Assembly (NCBI RefSeq): GCF_963678635.1
Contig: NC_087064.1
Location: forward strand, 54,318,338-54,382,337
From: Symsagittifera roscoffensis
Lineage: Eukaryota > Xenacoelomorpha > Acoela > Convolutidae
Direction of reading: 5' to 3'
DNA length: 64,000 bases
The notes beneath the pieces were generated by a model that saw nothing but the letters and a program-made list of their open reading frames with translations, had not been told where the DNA came from and made no database searches. Below, piece by piece: positions 42,571-54,600 of the stretch. A program made the position numbers and the translations under genes. How positions within the stretch are numbered: position 1 is the stretch's first letter; each line of letters starts with the position of its first letter.

Positions 42571-42642
42571 AATGACTTGAGAGATCCCGTTATTGAGCCT
42601 TTAAACTACATCTACAAACTACAAAACATTACGCACAAGTAA

Positions 42643-43148
42643 ACAAGACTACTCGTATCAGGACGAAGCCCTGAATGTTCCGACTGCCTTTTAATGTTTA
42701 TGGAGCAGTAATGACCTGAAAAAAATGAATAAAAAAAACAAAGCTAAAAAAAATTTTTAAACTTCACCCCACACGCCATAAAAAGTTCAAAGCGATCAAT
42801 TTCGCTCCTATTAACAAATCAATTATGGCATATAAGCTTCCGTGAACCAATTTGGAACAATTTATAAGACTTGGAACGATTTCTAAGCCGGATTAAATCT
42901 CTGCTTACGCGTTAATAACGCGAAATTCATCTCGCGGTAATTGTCCCAAACTGGCCAAAATGGCAATCTTCAAAGCCCCATAAATTAACAAAAAATGGTC
43001 ACAGGTAGAATATTTTTTCAAATTTAAGCTCAAGAGAACAATAGCTTTCGAATGTTAAAAAACATTCCGTCAAAAATGGCTAGTTAAAAAGTCGAAATTT
43101 GTCTGAAGAAAAAAAACCCACCCCGAGAATTCCGTTACTTTCATTCCG
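42643..43148 (+). repeat. dispersed R repeat, copy 6
   Basis: Counterpart of copy 3 (35990) with the same altered 3' end, in the duplicated flank. Confidence 0.85.
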
Positions 43149-43352
43149 TTCCGTCAAGTTTGTTTTCCCACAAAGGTTTGGACGGGTGCTAGGTTATTGT
43201 AATAGAGAGTTCGCTGTTTTTGTTGAGTATTTATGAGTCACAACTTTTGCTTGTATTCAAAATGTTGTTCTGTTCAAATATAAGAGTCTCCACTCCAAAG
43301 AGCTCTAATACGTACTTCCATATATGTACAATTCGTACTACTTCCACTATAA

Positions 43353-43875
43353 ACAAGACTGCTCGTAACAGGGCAAAGCTCTAAATGTTTCGACTGCCTT
43401 TTAAGGTTTATGGAGCAGTAATAACGTTAAAAAATTCAAGGAAATAAAATTAATGAAAATTTTTTTTTAATTTGAATTTTTTTATGAAAATCATCTCCCC
43501 ACACGCCATATAAAGTACAAACGGATAGATTTTGCTCCTTGTAACAAACCAATTATGGCAAATAAGCTTCTTTTAACCAATTTGGAACTTTTTCTATGAC
43601 GGATTAACTCTCCGCTTACGCGTTAATAGCGCGAAATATCGCGCGTTAATTGTCGCAAATTGGCCAAAATTGCAATCTTTAAACCCCCGTAATTTTACAA
43701 AAAATAATCACAGGTGAAATATCTGTTCAAATTTGAGCTCATGACAACAATACCTTTCGAATGATATTAAAAAAATCCGTCAAAAATGGCTAGTTAAAAA
43801 GTCGAAATTTGTCTGAAGAAAAAAAACCCACCCCGAGCACAAATATTCCGTTACTTTTGTATCGAAAGTCGGAAC
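43353..43875 (+). repeat. dispersed R repeat, copy 7
   Basis: The 5' part up to about 43600 matches copy 4 (36713), the 3' part resembles copy 5 (37453). It is a recombinant unit marking the right edge of the duplicated block. Confidence 0.85.
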
Positions 43876-43949
43876 AAAAAAATTTTATCCTGGAGTTTTC
43901 TTACAAATTTCCGAATCTATGAAACTGTAAGAAATTGTAGGATAAGCTT

Positions 43950-44485
43950 TTTGTTCCGACTTTCGATACGAAAGTAAAGGAATATTTGTGCTCGGGTGGG
44001 TTTTTTTTCTTCAGACAAATTTTGACTTTTTAACTAGCCATTTTCGACGGAATTTTTTTAAATCACTCGAAAGGTATTGTTGTCTTGAGCTCAAATTTGT
44101 AAAGACAATTTACCTGTGATCTTTTTTCGCAAAGTTATGGGGGTTTAAAAATTGCCATTTTGGCCAATTTGGGACAATTAACGTGCGATATATTTCGCGC
44201 TATTAAAGCGTAAGCGAGATTTATTCCGTCATAGAAATCGTTCCAAATTGGTTTAACGAAGGTTATTTGCCATAATTGATTTGTTACAAGTAGCGAAATC
44301 TATCCTTTTGTACTTTATATGGCGTGTGGGGTGATGATTTTCATAAAAAATTTTCAAATTTAAGAAAAAAAAATTTTTCATTTTGTTTTATTTTTTATTT
44401 AATTTTGTAATGTTATTACTGCTCCATAAACCTTAATAGGCAGTCGGAACAATCAGGACTTCGCCCTGATACGAGCAGTCTTGTT
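43950..44485 (-). repeat. dispersed R repeat, copy 8
   Basis: Reverse orientation, 74 bases after copy 7, so the pair makes a large inverted repeat with arms of about 520 bp. Confidence 0.85.
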
Positions 44486-44867
44486 TCATAGATGGAAATT
44501 GTAGGACAAGCATTTTTAATCAACCTGGGACTGCTATAACGTCCATTTTAACTGCGCTAGAGTTCTAAATAAGGATTTTTTCAATGAATATCAATTTTAC
44601 GGTCATCTTGCTGCCGACAATCAACCTCAAAATTTGTAATTTATAGTCGCGAAAATCATCACTAAATTGTGTAGGGATAAAATCAGCGATAGAATCAGAA
44701 GAGGTCTATGATGAATAAGATTATGATTTCCTGAATTAGGCAAATGGGTTTGGTCGATCTTGGATAATTACTGAGATTTTGAGTTGCTGCCTCCACCAAG
44801 AAATCTTGCTGGCGTAAGAACACATCTATCTTCTACAATACTGCACATGTTGTTTTTCTTTTTATTT
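44486..44867. other. unassigned DNA
   Basis: No supported feature between the R copy and the MITE. Confidence 0.4.
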
Positions 44868-44875
44868 CACTGGGG

Positions 44876-45186
44876 CAGGGGGGCGAATCTAGGATTTTCT
44901 CGAGGGGGGACGGATTTTCATAAAATTTTCGAAAATTTTTGTCGACTTTTTTTAGGTCGACCAAAATGATTGTTCGAGCTCCCCCATAGCACTAAAAACC
45001 CTGTTTTGGCCCAAAATTGCCCAAAATTTTGAAAAAGAATGCCAAAAATAGCGTTTTTAGGCACCTTTCAGAAAATTTTGGCCTAAAAATTGGTATATAC
45101 TAGCGCCAAAAGCGCCTTCAGAATAATAATACAAAGGGTGGACCCTTTGGGTCGGCAGGGGGTCGAATCCCTAAATCCGCCCCTGG
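44876..45186. mobile_element. hAT-type MITE, 311 bp
   Basis: The left end CAGGGGGGCGAATCTAGG and the right end (minus view) CCAGGGGCGGATTTAGGG form imperfect terminal inverted repeats of the CAGGGGCGG kind common in hAT MITEs. CACTGGGG occurs directly outside both ends (44868-44875 and 45187-45194), a perfect 8-bp target duplication. No transposase frame, so it is non-autonomous. Confidence 0.8.
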
Positions 45187-45194
45187 CACTGGGG

Positions 45195-46159
45195 TATAAA
45201 AAAAAGAAAAAACCACTACCCAGTTTGATTATTTTTGCACAGCAACTGAGTCTGCGCTTGTTTTCCTACAAAGAAAGAGTAACAGGTTTTTTGCTAATTA
45301 TATCCCAATTGTCTTAATAAACCAGCGTTTACAGGGCATGGAATTAAGTGAAAGTAGTTGACGCACAGCTAGACTTCTACAAAAGCTTGGATTGCTTTAA
45401 TCTGCCCATATCCAAATTGGGTGCTTTAAAAAATAGGTTGGCTGGTTCATTGGGAGCCATTTGCCATATGGTTTATATAAAACAGGGGAGCTTGTTAGTG
45501 CCGGGTAGTTTAGCAAACCGGTGGTTATTCGATTCCCACATCCGGAATTATCTCGAGGAGACTTTTGTCAAATTTTCCCAATTAATTTCCGGCCTCCTTT
45601 TCAGCCCGGGTAAGAGTGCGCAACCCAGTGAGCCAGACAAAATGTTGGATGGGTCTATTGAGAAAACCCACTGACACATGAGCCACAAATTGCCCCACAA
45701 AGCGGGGCTCAAAAGTGGGCCCAGAAATAACAAGGAAACAAATTAGAGCTCAGTCCAAATTGACTTAATAAAAATGTCTATAGGCTTCAATTGAAAAGTA
45801 ATTGTTATACATGGTGTAACGTGCCAATTGCAACAAACACCGTTCTTTTTCTACACATGGAGTATTATGAACACGTTTGCTCCTAATTGATTTCACAAAA
45901 TATGGGCTGACAATAAATTGGATAGAAACGGAATTCAAAAAAAAACTTTCATATCTAAGTCAGGAATTGATTTAGGGGAGAGGGGTGAAAATGGGTAATA
46001 ATTTATTGCTTGTCTAAAGCCATGGTTCCTTTTGCAGCTTTATTTTTTCTCTGGAAACCACAGCAAAAAACAAAATTCCTTTCATTTTGCAAAAACTTGG
46101 TCATATGTCTAGAAATGCAAACCATTGTTGGTCTTTTTAAGCTTTGTTTTTAAAAATTT
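45195..46159. other. unassigned DNA
   Basis: Contains a 108-codon frame (45348-45674) of unremarkable composition on one strand and a 61-codon frame on the other. Neither has a motif I recognise. A 17-mer here (ATTAGAGCTCAGTCCAA, about 45744) recurs at about 47009. Confidence 0.4.
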
Positions 46160-46674
46160 TTGTTCCGACTTTCGTAACGAAAGTAACGGAATATTTGTGC
46201 TCGGGGTGGGTTTTTTTTTCTTCAGACAAAATTCGACTTTTTATTTATTAATTTTCGACGGAATTTTTAAATATCATTCGAAAGCTATCGTTGTCATGAG
46301 CTTAAATTTGAAAAGATATTTTACCTGTGATCGTTTTTTGTAAAGTTATGGGGGTTTAAAGATTGCCATTTTGGCCAATTTGAAACAATCAACGCGCAAT
46401 ATATTTCAGAAATCGTCTTAGAAATGGTTCCAAATTGGTTGAAGGAAGCTTATTTGCCATAATTGATTTGTTAATAGGAGCCAAACCTATCTCTTTAAAC
46501 TTAACATGACGTGTGGGGTATATTGTTACAAAAATCTAAAATTTTTCTAAAAAAAATTTAATTTTGTTTTATTACATTTAAGTTTTTTATGTTATTACTG
46601 CTCCATAGACCTTAAAAAGCAGTCGGAACATTCAGGAATTCGCCCTGATACGAGCAGTCTTGTTTATTTTAGAT
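46160..46674 (-). repeat. dispersed R repeat, copy 9
   Basis: Reverse-oriented, more diverged, with part of the CpG-rich central inverted repeat deleted (around 46390-46420). Confidence 0.82.
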
Positions 46675-48558
46675 GCTAAGTTTTTTATCATTGCAATCGT
46701 TTTCATAAGCAAAATTGAGTGAAAAGTCAGAAACTGGCTGATTGTGGTTATCAGCATCCAAATAGTTTTCTTTGTATTTCGTCAAAAATGGATTTTTCGG
46801 TTTGTTTCCAAAGCCATTGAAAACTGTGAACTGCATAGCCACTTATTTCGCTTTTAGTTAATTGGATTCGCACATAATGCCCGGCCTAGCTAAAATCCGG
46901 TACAAGGAAATCTGGAAGGGTAATTGAATATTCAAATACTCGCCCGCTCTTCCTCTAAGCTATTCTGTTTCCCCCCTAGCTCTGCCTCATTATTCAAAGT
47001 GAGACCGGATTAGAGCTCAGTCCAATCCCATCAACCTATTCTCTGGCATTGCTCATCATCAGCAGCGGGGGAATCCCTCTTGGCCGAAGGACCGGTTGTC
47101 CGAAAATTATGGCAGCCAATCAGAGTTCAGTATTCAAAATTTCGAAGGAATAAAAAAATTAATTTTTGGCCCATTTAAGCAAGTTTACTGGCAAAAAGTT
47201 TTCGCGCATTTGGTCCCTTTATTATGAGAAAAAGACCAGTCTTCCTCTGGTAGTGTAAATAATTGAAACGTACGTGCATCAATCAACGGAAAAGTGAAAG
47301 GATTCATCAGCTGGCTTACCCCACCCCAATTTTTTTTGAAATTTTTCCCAGATTCACTAATTTGAGGATTGTTCAAGTTTGGATGGCCGCTAAATACAGT
47401 ATGAAACTTTTGTTTCGATTTAGTCTCAGGTACTTTAAACTAACACACCGGGACCGATTTAGTAACTTCGCCAGAGAGGGTCTATTTTTCGTAATATTTC
47501 TTTTGGTTTTTGGTAGGTTGAATAATACTCATACTTCCGAGTTCTCACATCTAGAGAAAAAACACCTCTGGCAAATTTTCCAGAGAAAGTTCCAAAATGC
47601 CGTTTTCCGGTTAGTTTTGGAAGCAAAGCGGCGCCCCTTTAATAAAATGATTATATCTTGTAGCCGTACTCATTTGTTGAAAAAAAAATTTTGCAAATTA
47701 AATAGTCAGCACAAAATCACGCTGTAAAATGACCTATTTTTTATTTGCTTGTTTTCATGAAGTTCCGTCAGCTGCAAACAGCATGAAAAACAATGGCAAG
47801 AAAAAATAAAAAACAACAATTATAATTGACTACCCAAACAGGAAGCAGTTTTGTTATACTGTTCAGCAGTCGGCTCAGTTTTGAAGGAGCCAAGGCGCTT
47901 GCAGAGCAGATTGGAAAATTTGAAAATGGAAAATGGATACAGTCATTTTTCCATTACCCCCACAAAAGCCCTTCCGTAATAGACTGTGAGGTGATGAGAA
48001 AAGTGGATGCGATTTCTGTTTCTGCGCAGAAGCAAGAGTGGCCGTGCTTCGTTTGGTTTTTAAATAAGCAGTTAATGGATTTTTTATCTTGGAAAACGAA
48101 TATCTTGTGAAAGCCAAACTAAGGGTCCTCAAAATCCAAAGTTAAGAGCCAACAACAATGAGAGGACATTGCTAATCAGAAACAAAACAACAAAACAACC
48201 ATCTTCACTCATCAATGGCCTCATTCAGCTCCTATCCATCAATAAAAACAAACAAGAAAATAAATAAGAAAAGGAAGTGGATTAAGAGTGGCTCCGAAAT
48301 TATGCTGCTATTATTGACAGAAAATCCATTTTGGAAATGCACTCGAATAAACGCCGGGAAAAGAATTCAAGAACTCGACAACTAATGAAAAATGAAAACG
48401 AGTACTACAAAGACTTGATAAAATTTGGGAGGTCTTTTTGATTCATGACTCAAGGGCACTCCGTTTTCCGTGATAAACAGAGTTTTAATTCTTTTCTTAT
48501 ATTTATCATTCAGCTCAATGATTCATCCGTATATTCATTAATTGCTGAAAAAAAAAAA
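46675..48558. other. unassigned DNA
   Basis: Longest frames are 47263-47727 (154 codons) and 47826-48110 (94 codons). Neither shows family motifs or convincing codon use, so I leave them uncalled. Confidence 0.4.
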
Positions 48559-49076
48559 CAAGACTGCTCGTATATCAGGGCGAAGCCCTGAATGTTCCGA
48601 CTGCCTTTTAAGGTTTATGGAGCAGCAGTAATAACATAAAAAAAATTAAATGTAATAAAATAAAATGAATTTTTTTTTCTAAAATCATCCCCCTCACGCC
48701 ATATAAAGTACAAAAGGATAGATTTTGCTCCTTGCAACAAATCAGTTATGGCAAATAAGCTTCTTTCAACCACCAACTTGGAACGATTTCTAAGACGGAT
48801 TAAATCTCCGCTAACTCGTTAATAGCGCTGAATATATCGCGCGTTAATTATCCCAAATTGCCCAAAATGGCAATCTTTAAACCCCCATAACTTTACGAAA
48901 AATGATCACAGGTAAAATATCTTTTCAAATTTAAGCTCAGGACAACAATACTTTTCGAATGATATAAAAAATTAGTAAAAAAATAGCTAGTTTGAAATTT
49001 CGAAATTTGTCTGAAGAAAAAAAACTCACCCCCTGCAAAAAATATTCCGTTACGTTCGTATCGAAAGTCGCAACAA
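48559..49076 (+). repeat. dispersed R repeat, copy 10
   Basis: Full-length, moderately diverged copy (ACAAGACTGCTCG to AAAGTCGCAACA). Confidence 0.83.
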
Positions 49077-49629
49077 TAAATAAACCAATAGCGAGTACGG
49101 AGTGTTGGAATTGTGGGCTCTTTTTCCTTTTTTCCCCACCTGCAAATTTTTATATTTGAGGTTACTGTTCACTTTGTCCGATTGTCATGAAAATTGCCAT
49201 GCAGACTAATTAGGCCATGACAAACATGTTTGGTCTTCATATTTAACCTTGTAAAACCACTCGTTAGAGCATAAAAATCATGTTTGAGTGAGGTGGGGGG
49301 GGAGCCGAATTGTGTATCACATATATGATCTAGGAAATTTCAAATTTTGTTTTTTAAGTGTTGAATCGATTGACATCAAATTGACAGAAACAGGTGCTAG
49401 TTTGTTTAATCAGCTCTATGTTTGCATTTTTTCAGGCTATCAGCTTTGGCGATAATGATTTTATTTTCTTTTGCAGTTGATTTTTTTCTCGCTAAGTTTG
49501 TTGCAACCAACAAACATCAAATAGGGAGACTGCTGAATCATATAAAAACAGTTCCTTCTGCGTTGGAAAAAAATTCAAAAACGAACCGGGTCTAAGTCTG
49601 GGTTTTATGTTCAAGTTTAATAAAGAGTT
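49077..49629. other. unassigned DNA
   Basis: No gene or repeat seen. Confidence 0.4.
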
Positions 49630-50014
49630 TGAAGCCAGGGGTAGCTTACTCATAGAGTAATTTCAGATAAAGTACACCATCTGTTCGTCACGCTAACTCA
49701 TTTTCGGCCGGATAGATTCGTTCAACTTCTTAGTCTAATACCAATCCTAATCTTACTCTTATATCTCCTAGTCTCAATAATTCTTGTGTATACTGGTATT
49801 TGCGAGTTAGTTTTGGAGCTTGTCCAAAACGATAACAACTGTAGTCTTAGATTTCTTCAAATTGTTCTGGTGCTGAAACTACAAGTAGTTTCAGTACTAC
49901 AAATAATTGTCAGTTTAAGTGATGGAATATGATTGGTTAGTTAGTAATATTTTATAGGGATAATTTTATCAATAAAATAATTGGTTTATAAATACTAGTT
50001 CAGAACTGGTTCCA
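49630..50014 (-). repeat. solo LTR related to giant element
   Basis: The minus strand matches the giant element's LTR from its TGGAACC-like start (TTCCA at 50010-50014 in the plus view) to its end. It includes the well conserved stretch corresponding to GAATCTATCCGGC and the CATAGAGTAATTTC end. About 385 bp and clearly diverged, with no internal sequence beside it. No matching target duplication seen. It shows that the giant element belongs to an older multi-copy family. Confidence 0.8.
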
Positions 50015-50066
50015 ACAGTGTGAATAAACTTGCCTGGAGGCCTAAACTCGTAGACCCATTGCAGGT

Positions 50067-50122
50067 CAAAGTCAGCGAAGACTGAAAACAGTTTGCGCAA
50101 AGTCTGAAAACATTCTGCGCAA
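50067..50122 (+). repeat. short direct repeat, two units
   Basis: GACTGAAAACAGTTTGCGCAA is followed by a near-copy with CATTCTGCGCAA, then a partial third unit; the period is about 28 bp. Confidence 0.6.
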
Positions 50123-50130
50123 AGTCGAGC

Positions 50131-50726
50131 CAGACTGCTTGTATCAGGGCAAAACTGCCCATTTGCTTAGTCTCGAAAAAATTTTAGTTTATGAAATATT
50201 GACAAACGATAAATTTTAGATTATCAAATTTTAAGTATTGAGTTGTGCATGCAATTGATGAACCAATTAGAATAACGAAGCAAAAAGCAGGCAGGTCATA
50301 AAGTAGACACATCGTAGCCAATCGAAATTGACAAAAGAAAATATTCCGTTCGTTAGCAAAATTATCTCGATTTTTTTTGCCTTGACTGTTCTTTTTTATG
50401 GCATGGATACTTTTCGACCGCACTCCACCAATTAACTTGCTTCAGATCAATTTGGAACAATTTTGTGGTGCGGGGTAGTTCGTCGCGCGTACAAATGTTG
50501 CGTACAATTTCACCATCAAATATAAAACGAGCAGTTTATTTAGACTCGTTTCGCAGCGACCATAAAATTAGGTTAGTTTAGTGATGAGAGTATAGTGATC
50601 TTCAGTAATCACAAAAATCTAGGAATAAATCCCCCGAAAAAAGAAATCTTCTAAAAACTGGTCTGAACCAACAAGGCAACCCGGACATATATATTTCCTA
50701 ATTTCTTCGAAAGTCGGAGCAAAAAC
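50131..50726 (+). repeat. diverged R repeat, copy 11
   Basis: The R ends are recognisable (CAGACTGCTTGTATCAGGGC; TTCGAAAGTCGGAGCA), and AATTTGGAACAATTTTG lies in the right place, but the middle is replaced or strongly diverged. Together with 62091-62558 it suggests an older subfamily. Confidence 0.6.
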
Positions 50727-51001
50727 AGTCTCTTGAATGTCAAACAAAGCTAACAATTTTTTTCTAATTTAGTTGCAATGTCCTAAGTCATAAACGTACA
50801 AAAAGTAATATCCCAGATGAAAAAAGCATGTATAAGATGATTAACCATGTTTTTAAAAAGTAGACATCATTTTGAGTATATGAAATTTCAGAAAAAAAAA
50901 ACATTAAAAAAAATTTCATTCAAAAGCAGCTTGATCACTTTTGTTAATCATTGAAAAAAGTTTTTCTAGATAACAGACAAAAAAATTGACATGAATTGCA
51001 T

Positions 51002-51056
51002 GCAAGACTGCTCTCATATTAAGGCAAAGCCTCGAATGTTCCGACCGCCCTTTAAG
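51002..51056 (+). repeat. R repeat fragment, copy 12
   Basis: Only the 5' end is present (AAGACTGCTCTCATATTAAGG ... TGTTCCGACCGCCC). Confidence 0.6.
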
Positions 51057-51369
51057 TCGTCTTAAATAGATTTTTTTTTCATTTGAGTAGAACTAATATG
51101 TAAGTACAATTCATGTGACCTATTTTAGTTGGCCTCAGTTCAATGTAAAACAATTATGAACGCAGAAAATTTGTCACGAAAAAAAAGTTAGCGTATCGAA
51201 ACTACCAAAATTTAATTCGAGCAGCAATGCCAACCACATTCCAAGCTATATCCACCAATTCCCGGATCGATGCCCATATGCTGTCAACCTTTGTAAAGTT
51301 GGTCTCAATTAAAAAAAACTAGGTCAGTTTCCTTGAAAATTAAGAAACAAATATGCGTGTGGATCCAGA

Positions 51370-51605
51370 TTATGGCGCTAGACAAAGTCTGAAGAAAGTT
51401 TTGTTTAGTTCCGAAGGTCTGAACAAAGTTTTTGGTCCCCACGGTCTCAAACCGCGTTTTTTGGAACGACGATCTGAACCCGGTTTTGTGTCAATCCTTG
51501 CCATCTGAACTTGGAATAACTAGTCTACATGATCTCAACTTAGCAGCTTTTTGGTCCCACGGTCTGATTATACCAATTTTTGGCCCCCATCGTCTGAAAA
51601 TATTT
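51370..51605 (+). repeat. degenerate tandem repeat around GGTCTGAA
   Basis: Repeated, diverged units of the form TTTTTGGTCCCCACGGTCTGAA with a spacing of roughly 35-60 bp. No coding potential. Confidence 0.5.
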
Positions 51606-54600
51606 TAACTTGAACAACACAGTACTGATATAAAACCAAGAGATCTTCAAGGCAAATTTTGAATAATTACTTTGATATATGATCTACTCAACAACCTTTA
51701 TCAGATATAAGTTGTTACTCATCGTATTACTACAGGTCCCCGCATTTTTCTTTCTCTCTCAGAAAATTAACAACCTCGCCGAAAGTTCTGCCCTTAAGTA
51801 CAATTTCACAGCACATTTTTTTCGCCGAGCATCGTTTAAAGTTTTATTAACAAAACATTTCTACTACGCATAATAAATAACTGAAAAAAAAAAACGCTAA
51901 AAAATATTAATAGTTAGCAAATAAAAGTACTTTTCAGTCTGAACTTTCTGAGACGCTTCCAATGCAGAGCACCTGGCTATCAAATTTTTTTGATAAATTT
52001 GGAAGCAATTGCGTTTTCAGATTTGCAAAATGAGAAAAACGCTATTTTAAAGGGTAAAATCAGTTTTTGGGTCATGAAACTGAATACTAAAGGAAAAAAA
52101 ATAAGTTGAATCAAAAATTGGATTTTGTTCCAAATTTATTCCCTCTTGTTTGCCTTCATTTAAACAAACCTTATAAAAAATGCTGTCCTTATTAGCTACA
52201 AAACTCTCTCAAAAAACCGCAGCTAGAGTATCAACTCTCAAGATGTTTTCACCATAAAAAGAACATATTCTATGTCTGCCAAAAGAGCTTTCCAAAATAG
52301 AAAAGAAAGTAAATTAGCAAAAACGACTACCCTTCAAATGCTCTCCAAAGCTAATTATCCCAAAAAATCGTTGAATATGTCAAAGTGGCTTGCCAAAACC
52401 CGTAAGTTAAAGCTAATAGCTCCATACTCAAACCAAAATACCTCTTAAACTTCGAGGCGAGAATAAAACAAATTACTTTGAAATATGGCGCTTTTTTGTT
52501 TCTACCGACAAACGGTAATTAGCATATGCGCACGAAACTGAAAAGCAAGCAAAGGTCAACATCTAAACTATTATACTTCCGTGCACAAATTTAAGTTTTG
52601 TGAAATCATTTCTTTTAGAGAAATCAAAAGAAGCTTTCTGAGCCGAAAAACAGTTTATTTTTTGTTTATTCTATAATACAACGAAATCACACATCGCGAA
52701 TGGGAACTTGCAGTATCTTTTTAAATGCTTTTACAAATGCCTCCATTAGCGTTTGTAATCAATTATGCTCCAAAATTCAGGAAATGGTACGCCAAAACTA
52801 AAACTTTGTTTCGAATGTTCCAAAAAGTGCCAATTGTTTTCTCAGAATTCGCAATACGTTATGAAAAGTGTTGTATTTTTAGCTCATTAGAAAATAGAAG
52901 AATCGGTCATGCTGCTCAGTGCGTAACCACAAAGCCGCAATGCAGGATAGCCAAAAAACCAAAACAAATTGCAAATTTAATGAGTAATCAGCGTAAAAAA
53001 TTATGACTAAAAAGACAGGGCCGCTATACAACTTGCTTGCTAATTGGAAAAGTGAATCCCAAAATAGTTTTTGAAACTTTCAGCTAACAACAATTATAAT
53101 AGATTTAAGTAATTTTAAAAAATTGTTCTTCTTAAGGTTATTTGAGCGGCATTCCTTATTCGATGAACACTTATGAACACTAGAGAATAATCTTTTTCTA
53201 GAAAAAAAAACGCATATGTTTGTGTTTAGATTATGATCACTAACTCTTTTCTGAAACAAATCCGTTCATATTAGATTCATTATTCATGCTCCTCAGTAAC
53301 CCCAACACACTTCGCTTTTTCTATTTTGATGAAGATGGAGTTTAAAGATTCGTCTATTTTAATTTTCCGTCTCATTATCGACTTGTTGATTTTTCTGGTT
53401 CCAATTAGCGCTCGATTGCTTCCACTTAAGACCAGAGCGCTTCTTTTCATAAAAGTCATTCTACTTTCAGTAGTGTTTTGTGGAAAAAAACGCATTATTT
53501 ACGGAATCCATTTAGCAAACCAGGGCTGTTTTAAGGGCATTAAAATTTCACTTAGCTGAAAAAAAAATAGAAAAGTGTTTAAAATGTGGAAAACTGGGAT
53601 AATAAGAGAAAAGAATACTGTAAAAAACCGAGGCAACAATACAAAAGAAAAGATAAGGAGGCATACTATTTTTGTTCAGAAAGAATCAGTGGCTAATTGG
53701 ATCTTGCCAAAAAAGAAGTCAACAAAAATAATTAACCAGATATGTATTTATACCTGTTGTGTTCTCGTTTAATTGCATCGAAATGAAACGAATAGAGATC
53801 CAAAAATCAGGTCTGCGTCAAAATATTAGGATCAACCTGGTACAACCAAAAATTGCCTGCTCCCGCCCACCCCATTTCATAATATTCCAACCCTCACCCC
53901 CTCTAGTGCATGGAACTAGAAGTCAAAATATTTTCAACTGAATTGCCATCAACCCCAATGCAAGCTGTTAATCTAAACTAAGCTCTATATTTTTATGAAC
54001 CAAAAACAAAAAAGCTTTTCTGATTTACTTGAAAATTTTAAAATATATTCAACATCGGAAAGGTCTTGGCTCTTTTGTTAAAATTGTTTGCAGCTAAATA
54101 GCTAATCAAAAGCATGACTGGCATTTTCACCCAAAGCAATCTACCATTCTACCCAAATTGGCTTTTTCATTTAATTGGAACAAAAACAAGCTCAATTTTA
54201 GCCCGTTTTTCGGAACAAAAAAAAGAAACAAAACAAAGGCAAAAAACTGTCAATTTGGACTTCTATTTGGGCTCCATTTTTCCAAATTGGTTGGGAAAAT
54301 GATCTCCCAGAACGTCTTGGGAATAAAGCAAGTTGGAATTTACAAAATTAGCCCCAAATCGGTCGGGAATTAGTAGAAAAAAGAAAATGGCTTTTGGTCT
54401 TTTGATTGTACGATGGAATAACTGTCATTTAACGAGATGCGCAGAACTCCATCCTTTTTTGCAATCACTCTTTTTCTGCTTAAAGGGGAAAATAAACAAA
54501 TTAAAATGTTTGTACAACAATGGATTATCAATACTAAACAAAAGACTCCAGTTGTTTATTGGAACTGAACAATTTCAACTTTTTCAACGCGGCCTTTGTC

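Noticed and set aside
45348-45733. Overlapping frames of 108 and 61 codons on opposite strands as a host gene
   Set aside because: No motif, no splice structure and no codon bias that I can defend.
47263-48132. Frames of 154, 94 and 85 codons as host exons
   Set aside because: Composition is ordinary for the local DNA and both strands are equally open; no domain is recognised.
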